Source: Apus apus (taxonomy: Eukaryota; Chordata; Aves; Apodiformes; Apodidae). From it: a stretch of DNA of 64,000 nucleotides. The notes below the pieces were generated by a model. The model made no database searches, was not told the DNA's origin, and worked only from the letters and a program-made list of their open reading frames with translations. Positions 38,701 through 50,285 of this stretch are shown here, in pieces. The first letter of the stretch is position 1; every line of letters starts with the position of its first letter. The translations under genes and the position numbers were made by a program. The stretch is taken from NCBI RefSeq assembly GCF_020740795.1, contig NC_067286.1:30776003-30840002 (forward strand), written 5' to 3'.

Positions 38701-40094
38701 ACCTTGGACTTCTATTTTCAGACTGGTTCTAGTCTCACTGGTACTGTCCTGCCTCTGGTTTTTGTGGAGCCAAATAAACCTTCCTGGCTTAATCTGTGAT
38801 GAGGAGATGACAGGAGAAAAGCACTATATCAAATTACATTGGTTCTGTTAGGAATGCAATGAGATACAGAGTTTGACCTCTTGTCACAGCATTGTGCTGA
38901 AACCAAGGCCCTGGCCCATTACTGTGGGGTGTCCTGGCTTCCCTCACACAGCCTGACAGTGGTGGGTGCCTGGTTTCTGGGACTTTATCCCCACTGGGGT
39001 GCATGTATGAACATGAATGCATAGTATCTAGCTCTGATATTATTAGTACTGTGCTCCACAGCACCCAGGATCCTTGGGTTGTGGTCCCATTGTGAGGCTG
39101 GGGCAGCCCAGGTGCCCAGCCAGCTTGCACAGGGGAAGCTGTGCTCCTGCCCTTTGGTTTTCCTTCCTGAAGGAGAGACGCTCATCCCTGTCCCCGGGGA
39201 ACATAAACTGTGAAACATGAGTTGATTTGTTTCCACTTATCATTATCTTGGTTTACATAAATTACAGTGCTTAACAGTGATCATAAAATTGTCCAGCCTT
39301 AAAAAAATTCAGCTGTAGAGTTCGTCCCCATGACCTCCCTGATCTGCTAATTTCCAACAGGCAAACATGCAGTGGGAACTAAAACAGTCCCTTCCTGTTC
39401 ACAAATGTTTGTGTCCCTTTTGTATCAGCAACCAGCTCGCCTGGTTTCCTTGTGTTGGTCAGTCTAGACAAGTAGAGCAAACCTTTCACTGTGTGCTGCT
39501 TCACTGTTCTGAGTAACTGTCAAATGATTTGAATCAGATGTACCACTGAGTGTCTCTCACCAGTGTCCACCATGTCACTAATATTTTAGAGAGTCAATTT
39601 CTGCCCTGAAAAGGAGGCTTCTTGACAAAGCAGTAATGGTCTTCTTTCAGGGATGTTGGAGCACCTCCGGGTGTACTGCAAGTAACATTTTTTCTAACAT
39701 CCATCTCGTTTGGAAACTGAAAGGCAGGCTGGCTGGTTTTATGAATGGCCTTTGACTTGTGTTCGGCTTTCAGCAATGAAAATCTGGTTTCCAGTTGTGG
39801 TAAAGAAATAGGACAGATTAGATGTCTAATGTTTCCAAAGAAAAATATAGCAATAAAATCTTATTTTAGTTACTAAAAACAGAACTCTGAATCTAAATAA
39901 TCATAAGGAGTAAAGGAGCTAGACAACCAGCAATATCAGATAGACATTTTTCCAGCATTTTTTTCCAGTACCTGCACTTTATGTCTGTTAGCAATTTGGA
40001 TGGGATGGTACAGATTCTTCTTACTCCTGACTCCCAAGAGGGAGGGATAAGCCATAATTCTGTTTCCTATCATGTCACTGCTTTATTGTACATA

Positions 40095-40300
40095 AAAAAA
40101 CTTCGCCGTTTGGGTCATGCTATTTATTTTCTCCAACAATCTTTATGAGAGGCCTTATCAAAATTGGTGTAAAAATATGGTTGACCCACAGCATGCTTAT
40201 TAGGTCACCTTTGCCTGCTCTTCCACTATTTTTTCTTATTCAGTATATGACTATGTCATCACAAGCAACATGATTAGCAATCAAAATCACTTGGGCTGAT
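40095..40300 (-). mobile_element. Possible ancient LINE fragment
   Basis: The segment GAGAGGCCTTATCAAAATTG...GACCCACAGCATGC...ATCACAAGCAACATGATTAG has the layout of reverse-complemented CR1/L3-type reverse-transcriptase DNA (CCTTATCAAATGCC...ACATCCACAGC...). The similarity is weak and only partly collinear. Confidence 0.3.
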
Positions 40301-42003
40301 AAGCCCATAACTCTGTGTCCCACAAACAATTAAGTCTTGAACATCTCAGGAAAATGAGTGGAGGAGGGCATGAGATGTAGGGGGGTGAAGTCAGAGAGCA
40401 TGAGACAGGGTTTCTGGTTTGGTTCAGATATGACGTGCACTTGATGCTGTCTCTGTAGCACTGCTAACAGGGAACATGAGATGGGCTTTGAAAGATGCAA
40501 CAGGCAGCAGCAACCTCTCGGGAGCAGGTTGGTGATCTGGCCCAGGCAGCCCTGCTGCTGGTAGGAGCAGGCTACTGGCAAACGAGGATCAGATGCTCAT
40601 TTTGCTTCCTAGTTGTCCTTCCTCCTCCTGCCTGAAGCCCTGCTCTCTACCCACCCTGTTTAGCACCCACTCCCTGGGCCAGGGGCTGTAACCTACCACC
40701 CACTGTCTGGGGCTCCTTTACCTGCACCTTCCCCTGGGGAGAGTAGGAGCAAGGAGATGTGCCCTGCTTATCCCTCTGGCTAAACCAGAGGATTCGATTT
40801 TCTCCCGACATGTACACAAGCCACTTGCCTCCTGTCTCTGTAGGTCGCCAGCTCTACTGTGTGTCAGAAACCAGTGGGACCATGTCAGGAGATGAGCTGG
40901 AAGCCCACCAAGCTCCTCCAGCTTGCTGAAATGAGAAGCTCTGCTCCTGTGACGTGTTGTCCTCTGCCTTTGCTTCTCTTGTCCTTTGCAGGGCTAGGAC
41001 CTCATGTCCTTCATGTGCTAAAAAAGCTTGTCATGAGGTACTTTCTAAAATGCCTGAAGAAGTTCAAAGGGTATGCTGAGTTCACCTCCTTTGGGGGATG
41101 GAAAAAACCCAATGCCCTTGCATTGCTGTAAGTGCCGTTCTACCCGACTTCTCCTCCTCATGGGCTTGCATGTCTCTCACAGACAGCACAGATCAGGCCT
41201 TTGCCAGGTCCAGATTTTGCTGCCGTGTTAATGCAGGTGCTGCATTTACCCACCGGGTCCTAGAGGGTTTGTTTACGTAGTGAAACGGACTCTTTCTTCA
41301 TTAAAAGCTGGTAGACAGTGGGGTTCGAGATGATGATTTGTATAATTGGATTTTGAAAAACTACATTGTTCTCCTTTTTCTGGTACATAGAGATTAACTG
41401 TGAAAAGGCCACAGCTGGCAGAAGTGTGGATTCATTCAATTTTTGCACATCTATTCTGTGTGGTCTGGTAGGATTGGGACTGCCATGAGTCTTCCCCATG
41501 GCCAGCAGTGAGGGGTGACTGGGGATCCAGCCTGTTCCCCTGCTGCATCTAGGTGAAATACAAAAAGTAAACAAGAAACATGAATGCTAAAAAAGTAAAA
41601 TTTAGTCCAGCTCCAGGTAAAGGCGATGTACAAACTCCTTTTCAGTGCTCTCTGACGCTCAGGAGAGAACATGTCCAGAACTGTTATCATTTGGTACACC
41701 AGTAAAACAAAACATAATATTAATTTTAAAGTAAACCAGGAGGAGAGGAAGAAACTGCAATTCAGGACTGAGCATCTGAGCAGTTTGGAAACAAATGCTG
41801 GTGGGGGCTGGAGCCTTCAAATCCAGCCAAGGGCCCCTAGCTCACAGGCTGTGCTAGCTTTTGGGTGCTTCCCAAATGCAGTGGGAGAGATCAGAGACCA
41901 GGAAAAAGTCTGCTCCAGAAGCTGACTATACTTCGTCCAGCTCTGAACAGCTGGTTTGGGTCCTGCTTTTACCCGCTTTGTAAAAGATTATTACATAAAG
42001 TTT

Positions 42004-42039
42004 AAAAACAAACAAACAAAAAAAAAAAAAACAAAAAAA
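42004..42039 (+). repeat. A-rich low-complexity tract
   Basis: AAAACAAACAAACA units run into a 14-A run and then ACAAAAAAAG. It could be a decayed poly(A) tail of a retrotransposed sequence, but no source element is recognisable next to it. Confidence 0.85.
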
Positions 42040-43174
42040 GTGAAATTGAGATCAGGAGAAGAAAGAAGAAGTCCCAAACAAACATGTTTTTGATAGAGGA
42101 ACTGGGTTTTTGAACATCGGACTGTTTGGGTTTTCAGGTTGTCAGCAATCTGTTGCGTGCTGAACACAGAGGACAGTGTGGTGGAAATACCTATGAGGCA
42201 GCAAGAGCCTTATCAAGGCACGGTACCAGGAAACGCACCGCCTGCTTGGCGACTTCATGCACGGTGCTATGGTTAAACCCAACAGAGTGCCTCATCATAA
42301 CATCTGCCTTATCGACCTCACTATCTGATGACAACAGCAGCCCTAAGGAGACCAGATTGACATCATCCAAAACCTCAGTTGTTCAGAGCAAAGGCTGAAG
42401 TGTGTAGCTAGGCTACAAGCTGTGCTTCATTGTGTTGATCTGTTTGTACTGAACTTGCAGGCACTTTGCTAGAGGAAGAGGAATATAAAATCAAGTCCAA
42501 ACAGCTTTTTCAGAATGTTTCTCATAGGTTATCATGCCATTTTGTGAACAGAAGCAGCAACCAGAAGAGTTTTCTGTCCTCAACAACTGAAGTTTTCCCC
42601 CACAGCTTTCAGCAGCTTTGAGAGGGGGAAAAAAGCCCAAACCAAAACCCTGTCACTCCCTGGAGGAGTAAAGAAATGGTGCCACAGGTGATTTGGTAGA
42701 GTGCCCCATTCCCAGGTGATCTAGGTTTGGTTGTATGTGGCTGAGAGGTTGGGGTTCATCCCTTGCCAGAGACAGGGACCAGCTGTTGATCCAGCTGGAG
42801 CTCTGACTCTCCAGTTCCTGAGCTTCAGGATGAGTAGTTCAAAGTCACCTTGCCCGTCTCCTTGTATGGTTAGTGCAGGCTCACCCTGGCAAAGCATGCT
42901 GGCTCTGTCCTCCTGGTCTCTTTTCTCTCATTTAAGACGAAGGGAACTTCTGCAGTCACAAAACTAAGTAACAGAAAATAGAGTAGGCTTTTCTTGTGTA
43001 ATATTCACCAGGCTGCTCTGGTTTCAATTTGCACTCCCTGTCCTGGGTTCTTCAAAACACCTTCTCTCATTTACGTCAGCATAGATTTACCACACCCCAT
43101 TTATTTCAGGCCTGGATAGCACCATGGAAAAAGATTACCAGCCTTTTGGAGCTGCTGCTTTATGTCTTGGACAA

Positions 43175-43275
43175 AAGACTATCATATGGGGCCGGATTCA
43201 TTCGTGAACTGCCTTTGTATTTGTACAGCACCTAGCACAAGTGAGCCTACTCCTGCTTAAAGTTTGCAGTACTAC
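43175..43275 (+). mobile_element. Ancient amniote interspersed repeat tail
   Basis: GGGCCGGATTCATTC...TTGTATTTGTACAGCACCTA...GCAGTACTACAAAAT resembles a repeat tail seen in many reptile and bird loci (TTGTACAGCACCTAGCACAATGGGG...). The family name is not certain; it is likely a core-SINE or LINE 3' tail. Confidence 0.45.
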
Positions 43276-46200
43276 AAAATTGTTCTAAACCCTCTCCCCC
43301 CCCGCCCTGCTTTTAGTGTTTGGGGTTGCTTTATTTATTTTTTTTTCATTGTCATGCAAGCTTTCAGAGGGAAACGAAGTCGGATTTAAATGCTGAATGC
43401 ATGCATAGCCACAAGAGGAGAGCCATCCAGCACATGGATGCTAAGTGTCCTTTTACAGCCCCCATTCAGACCCAGCAGCCCAAGGGGATGCGTGACACGG
43501 CGGGACAGCCCGCGCGGGACGAGCGCACTTTCCGCACCTTCCCCACATCCCACTGTGCCTTGGAGGGCGTTGAGATGTCCGTATGTGCTGGATGGATGTG
43601 GGGAACGGGAGATGGTGGGCTGCGGAGAGGTGGCAGGAGACGGGAACTACCTCAAAGGCTCTCCGCTGGTACCGCATCCCGTCTCCCTGCATGGGAAGGC
43701 GAGGTGGCACGGGGACTCTGGCCACGGGGACCTGCACTGCACCCCTTGTTCTCTCCGAACACAGTGAATCCCCTGAGAGAAAAGCTGGAAAGATGGTTCA
43801 AGCTGCCGCGGCTGGTGGAGGCTCGTCTGGTGCCCTGTGCCGCTGCCTCAGCCGCTCAGGACGGGGCTGCTCTGCAGGCGCCCGGGAGACCCACGGGACC
43901 AAAGAGGTCCCGCCTTCGGGGACACCAACTGCATCCTCACCGTGCTCTCCCTGCTCTCATCAGCTGCTGGTTTCTTACCCTCCTGCTATCTCCAGCAGCG
44001 GTGGGGACAGGATGACGAGCCGGCCAGATGAAGAGGGTGAGCTGCTCCAGCAATGTGTGAAGGGTTTGTTGTCACAGTGCACAGCATGCTGAGGAGACCT
44101 GCGTGGGAATGACCTGACAGATGGCTGCTCTTCTCGTGCTCCTGAACACAAGCGTAACACATAAGTTAGATGAAGCTTTGTCAATGCCTCCCCAAAAAAA
44201 GCAAAGCTAAAACTTTAAGGAAGAGATGCTCTGAATATTTAGCCCTTTAAACTGCTGTAAATCTTAGCTGCTGCCAAAGGATGAAAACGACCCAACAAAA
44301 GAAAAAAAAAAAAGGAAAAAAAATTGAATTCTTTTTACTGACTCAGTGAAGGCCTGGCTTAAGGGAAGGGCTGGAAAAGAGATCTGGTGAAAATAAGACT
44401 TGCCTTTTCAGATGGAGCGTTAGATAAATCAAACTGTGTTGTGGGCCTGTGAGAAGCCTCCCAGAGCAGGTATAGGGAGCCTAAAGTGGGTTTTTGAGGT
44501 ATACTGCTTTTCTCTATGTTGTTGAACATATTTTTTGGTCTTTATGAACTTCAAGGAGCACCAAGAATGCAATGCTCCACAGGGGGAAGGTTTACAGAAA
44601 GACTTGATTAGGAGATGGATTAATTTTAAAATGTCTTCTACAATAATCTCTGAAATATTCCTCCTCTGAAGCACTCTTGGTTTTCCTCTGATTGATGTAT
44701 ACATCCCTGACACTTAACTGGCCCTGCTATATTATTCATTTAGTGTTTTGGTTAATTTACTACCATTATTGCTAAAAATATTATTATTTTTAAAAAACCC
44801 TTTAAAATAGACAACATGTGAAAGGGGTTGAGATGGGTGTTTGGTAAGATATACAGGTGGAGTTTTTCAGGTTTAGAGACAAAGTTCTGATTCTGCTTCC
44901 TTGTAGAGGAAGGGCCTTTGAATAGCTCTTGTGAAATATGCTGATGGTCCACATCACCAACTCCCCATGACAATTGCCACCGATTGACCACTTGCTGGCT
45001 GTCTCCCCACCAGCCAGGAACGGATGAGTCATGGAAACTGAATTCCGTATCACCCTGGCTGCCCAGCCAGGCCCTTGGAAGGAGCTGCATTGACAACAGA
45101 GAAGGAAAGTTAGCACTGCGGTTCACGCTGTGAAGCATTGATCAAACAAAGTTCTTGTGCTTCCATGGACGTCAAGACCACGTTTTTTCATGAGTGTTAC
45201 CTGAATAATGTATTAAGAGAACAATATCAAGTAGCACTGGGCACATTATTTTCCATAGATAATTGATTCTGTGCTACTTCAGGCCAGCAAAAAAGTTTTG
45301 CGTTTGAAAATAGCTTTAGCAGAAAATGCTCAAAATCATTGTCATGCTTAGGTGCAGAATCTAAATTCTAGTTTTCATTATAGAATGATTTTTTTAAAAT
45401 CGAATTTGGTTACCTTTTAATCACCTCTAAATGAAACAACCCTCTTGGGGGGGGGTTGAACAAAAGAGAAAGAAATTAATGGATTAAGCACTGGGTGCTT
45501 ATCTGAATAGGAAATTACTATTTGAGGGGAAAAAACAGGTTTCATTCGATGAAGAAACTCAGTAATTTTTGTTTTAGATCTCCCTGGAATATTAATCAAT
45601 TACTCACACAGCTCTGCTACTGCCGCTCATACCAATGAACACAAATGGGAGGGTCATCAGAACTTCCCTTGAGGTAACCTCAAGTGAAATACAACATATT
45701 TAGAAGTGTGAGTTTCAAAAATTTAAAGCTTTTTTTTTTTTTCCCCTCAACACTGGTTGCATATTGGGAGAAAGAAGTGTGAGTCCTGCTTGAACACCAG
45801 CCCTTTCCTTTGAAAGGAGCTTTTCTGCTCTTGCTAGCCCAGAATACAGGAGGCAGCCCCCAGGGCCGTTGGGCATCCCTCCTGGTGCAGGTGGCCAGGT
45901 GGCTGTGTGGCATCCATGCAGGTCAGCCAAGGCCACCCGCAGCACCTGCCTCCTTCCTTCCCTCCCTCCATCCCGGTCCTTCCACCTGCACCAGGGATCA
46001 CCCTTCCCTCCCAGGAGCATGCCAGGGTGTTTTCTGCAAGATTTCCATGTCACTCAGAGTCACAGTGCAAGGGGTGACATGGCTCCAATGTAATGCTTCA
46101 GTGCTGGATTTTGTCCTGGCTTTTGTGCTGTGACTGGATCCAGCAGAAGGTGCCAGGAGCCAAAGTGCTGAGTTACTGCCCAGCTGCTCTCTGTGACTCA

Positions 46201-46864
46201 GCACCAATTAGAGGTTTTCAGCTCACATGCCTGCGACATGAAGGCTGCACTGATGCACTTAAACAAAGAGACACAGAAATGAGAGCTGCAATAGGAATTG
46301 CACCTTGTGTCTGGCAGCAAAATGACATAATGGGAGCCCACAGCACAGATACTTGCACCTCACCTTGGTCTGGGCCTCTCTCCTGCTTTAAAAATGGGGG
46401 CGGGGGTGTCGCAAACCGGGAAGAATGTCATGGTACCTGACAGCGTACCCGTGTGGGAAAAGCATTCCTGACCTGCACGCTGGAGATGATTTTAGCTGCC
46501 GGCGCTGGGAGAAGTGTCACGGAGGTGCGGTGCCCACGCCCGTCTGCAACGGGAGGGAGGGACCGGTGACACCTCAGCCATCGCCCCACTTCTCCCTGCA
46601 TCAGGGTTTTGGGAACTGAGCCGCCCGGTGCCCCAGGGCACAAAGAAGCACAGGCCCAGCTCGCCTGGTGGAGGTTGTTTCTCTGCAGCAGCAGGGAGAG
46701 TTGGGCTGCCAGGGCGGGGACGCGTTGTGGCACGGCTGGGGACACCACGTCCTTTCGGCAGGGTGCGTGGGCTGTGCTGGCTCAGCAGTCACACGCTCTG
46801 CCCTCCTCTTCCGCTTTAGAGTGACGATATCTGGGAGGAAAGTGGGGCTTCTGCCCTAGGCCAG
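43276..46864. other. Non-coding, one moderately GC-rich stretch
   Basis: The section 43480-43960 is moderately CpG-rich and therefore rich in open frames (up to 231 codons at 43320-44015). No protein family is recognisable. A-rich runs lie near 44300-44325. Confidence 0.5.
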
Positions 46865-47010
46865 AGCCAGGAATGTACTGGATGAGACCAACAGGCCGTC
46901 TAATCTGGGAATCCTTATCTGCCAGTGGCCACGCCTGGGTGCTTCCCAAGAACACTTTAAGCCTCTCTGGAGTTGTGCAATATTATCCCACAGGGAGTGC
47001 TGGGAAACTG
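46865..47010 (-). mobile_element. CR1 LINE 3'-end relic (minus strand)
   Basis: The + strand reads GTACTGGATGAGACCAACAG, then a 'ccgtctaatctgggaatcc' segment and CAGTGGCCACGCCTGGGTGC. This parallels the amniote CR1 segment that, in the same orientation, reads TACTGGGTCAGACCAAAGGTCC... followed by ...GACAGTGGCCAATGCCAGGTGC. The fragment is short and diverged, and the final 50 bases are less certain. Confidence 0.6.
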
Positions 47011-49169
47011 GTGGCTTAACCTGGGATAGTACAGGGGAAATGCGATGCAAAAGTCTAGCCGATGATGCTCTGGGTACCTTGTGGTGAAGAGAGTCTTACA
47101 GTGGCACAGTTTTGCAACACTGCCCTTTTCCTGAGCTTGGAGATTTAGTCTGCTGCAGTGCTTCTTCCTGAGGACACATCTTAAACCCTCTTGGATGGCA
47201 GCTACTGCAGAAGCAGTGATGCTTTTGTTCAAGGGGTCATCTTCTTGGGAGTACACAATGTCCCTGGCCCTCCAGGATGTATTCTGATGGCTCATGGGTT
47301 CCTGGGTGCAGTTTTGGGTGTCAGTTGCTTCCAATAAAAAACTGGCCCACAACTGGCTTTAATGAACACCTGACTCTTCCTCTCCCAGATAGTGACAGTA
47401 GCCTGTGGCAGAAGTTTCTGCACCAAAGCCCCCTTGCTAGAAAAGAGAAGGTCTCTGCAGGGACATCATCCTGGTGTCCTACACTGGGATGCTGGAAACC
47501 ACTGTGTCTGCCAGGACTAACCTGAGTTTGCTGGTTTTCCAGCATTACTCCTAAAGCCAAATTTTGGAGATACTGAAGTTTTGTGGGAAAATTCGAGTCT
47601 GCTCCCCAGGAAAAGGGGCACACTGAAAGGGGTTTCCTGGAAGTGCCACCTGACTAGTGTCCTACTGAATCCAGCATTGTCTTATTGCAGAAATTGAACA
47701 TATTTGTTAATTGCATTTTGGATTATCCAAAGCCTTGGATAGACTTCTCTTTACAAAAAAAAAAAAAAGGTAAATAAATTAAGTCCCTGTAAAACACTGA
47801 CTAACTAAGCAGCACTGAGAGAAGTTCCTATGAATGGTGGTTACTGTAAAGGAGCCAGGGCTAGAGCCAGGCTCTGTTCTACACAGCAGTGGGGACCAGT
47901 CCGAAAAATGGATCAAAGAAACCCAGCTCCCTAAAGCACTTTGGAAGTGTGTTGTGGTTTTGAATGGGTTTGTAACTCCCTGTGTAAACCAAGCTTACAG
48001 ATAAACTTTATAAACTGAAGTGATATCTCTGAGTGCTAAAAGAAAACATTTTAGTATAAAAGGGTACTCAAGTTCATATTGGATCAAATTCTTGTTTCAT
48101 TCTAGGAATCATTGAAATTATGGAAGAAAAAAACAACAAAGAAAAAAAACCCTTCAACAGTACTTCACAACATCCCAGAAATAACAGAAAACACCCAATA
48201 ATATATTATGTAAAAAGCTCAGTTTTATTTCCAGATAACTAGATAAGAAGATCTCGGCACAACTATTAACTTGTGGGTAGATCTGTAACCCTCTGCTAAC
48301 AGTAGCCACATTAACTGCATTTAGAATGACTGCAGAGCACCAGAGCAGGGATGATGCATCATTGCACCCTGTCTATGCTTTATTTCAAGTGCAAGTGGGA
48401 CTTGGCTAGTGGGTTGGCCTTGGCAGCTCAACAGCAGAGGTGCAAATCTACTTGCTGCACTGGTTTGCATCTAGCAGTTTGGAAGGCACTGAAGCCAATT
48501 GCATCTGTCTGGCCTACATGTGTGTGAGCTACGTATTTGAGGAGAGTACACATCTCTCAGATGTGTAAGATAGGCTAAAACTGAAAGCGTGCGGGGAGAA
48601 TGATCTTGAGAGGGTTCCTGGCAGTGTTTTTGCTTCAAGTTGGCTGGCTGAATCAGCAGCTTGTGATGCTTAATGTAAACAAATTGCAAAATAGCAATGA
48701 GAAACATCATGCTCTAAGGATTGAACTGGATACCTCAGGTAGGAAGAAATGTCCAGGAGCCCCTGGCATTTCACTGCTTTTCAGAAGTAGCAGGGCCGTG
48801 CCTGCTTGTCACAGGCTGATCAAGGTGGCTAGGACAAAACAAGATGGAGCCTTTACCACTGGCATGGATAGTCTGTGAGGAGAATGTGCTTCATGTGGCA
48901 CCTGCCACAACCACATTGGCTGTGCAGCCCTTGTCCAGACCCACAGCATCTCCTATAAAGCTGAATTTTTTCCTCTTTTACCTATACCAGGAGAGGTCTG
49001 CCTTTGCCTGCAGTGCCCTCCTCTGCTTGAGGTCCAGTCTCCAAAGCAGCAGCATGGGTGGTGGGAATCAAACCCAACCTTTCTTGGCCCCTGAGTGTTC
49101 CTGTCCTCCCTCCTGCCTAGTCAGAAACTGTTAATCATCCTGAACTACTTACTGGTTGTATGAACTTAA

Positions 49170-49235
49170 ACAGGGCTTGAACTCAGCTTTCTAGAGGTGA
49201 AAGCACAATGTCTTACTGTAACTCATTTTACCAAC
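49170..49235 (-). mobile_element. Possible tRNA-derived SINE remnant
   Basis: Read on the minus strand, the piece contains GAGTTCAAGCCC, close to the RNA polymerase III B box (GGTTCGANTCC). It is preceded by a segment like those seen in tRNA-derived SINE heads (TGTGCTTTCACCTCTAGAAA). No intact tRNA cloverleaf is evident. Confidence 0.35.
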
Positions 49236-50202
49236 CAATCCTATCCTGAACCTAACAATATTTTAATCATGAAATCCAACCTCAAAACCCACAGCATTTT
49301 CAGTTACTGTATTTCAACACCACACAGCTGAAAACAACTTTTTTTTTTTCAACCACCCTTGTTTTTCTAAAGTGAATCACAAACCATAAAACTTAACAGA
49401 TGGAAGAGACCCAAAGACAAATTCTCCCTCGCTAACCCTGGTGTATATAAGGAATAACAATATAGTTAGAGTAAAAAGCATTTCTTTACAGCTACATGGG
49501 TAACTACAGAGTTACAGCAGTCAGCATCTGTCCCCTTCATTAAATCAGAGAGTTTATCATAAACAATTAAAAAGGCATTGTTGCCTACAAAGTACTAGTG
49601 GTGCCTGTCAGTCAGTGCTTTTTTAATTACCCCAAGGAAGGGAGCCCTTACCTTTTCCCCAGAGGGCAATTTGACACTCAAGTAGATTTTATCACTATCC
49701 TTTATGTCCTGGTTAGTGGTCTGCTGCTTACTTTGCTGCTGTTCTTGGCTGTGTCCCCTTGAATCACACCAAGGAATAATTAACAATAGGGTAATTCTGG
49801 GCCCACCAGAAAAATGTTAACCATCAGGAGTGCTCTGTGCTCTATGAATAGTGCTCAGCTTTTCCCAGGAAGACTGATCTGTGTTAGTCACTCCCGTTAA
49901 TTGGTGAGAAAACCAGGATATCTGAATTTAAACTCACATGGAAAGGCCACAGGATAGCCAAGGGAGAAATCCTGATCTTCAGGCTGTCATTCCCAAGATA
50001 TAGCCACCTTTTTCTCCCATGGCATTTACACTCTGGGAGAATCAAGGGTATTTCACAAGCTGACAAGATGTTTACAGTTCCCAGCCTCCCAAGTGTCTGC
50101 CTACAGGTGTGCTGGGGTAATGGTTCCTGGTAAGTACTTGTACTGATGAAGGGTCTGGCACCACGGACCTCAGCCTTGGGTGCCTAGTCTCCTTGACCAG
50201 GT

Positions 50203-50285
50203 CTCATTGACACCAAAGCAGATCTGAATGACTCCAGATTTAAAGTCATCTATCCAACAGCAGAAGTCTGGCCCTCAAGACCCGC
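50203..50285 (+). mobile_element. Ancient amniote repeat fragment
   Basis: CATTGACACCAAAGCAGATC...ATGACTCCAGATTTAAAGTC...CAGAAGTCTGGCCCTCAAG follows a motif order common in sauropsid genomes (CATTGA.TTCAATGGAG..., CTCCAGATTTACACCAGTG, ...GAATCTGGCCCT). It is short and diverged, and the family is not certain. Confidence 0.45.

Larger units (their letters stand above)
38701..43174. other. Non-coding apart from a weak LINE relic and an A-rich tract
   Basis: Only the possible LINE fragment (40095-40300) and the A-rich tract (42004-42039) stand out. Open frames are short. Confidence 0.5.

Noticed and set aside
43320-44015. 231-codon open frame
   Set aside because: It sits in a moderately CpG-rich stretch, begins at a non-ATG or weak start, overlaps other frames of similar length, and shows no protein family.
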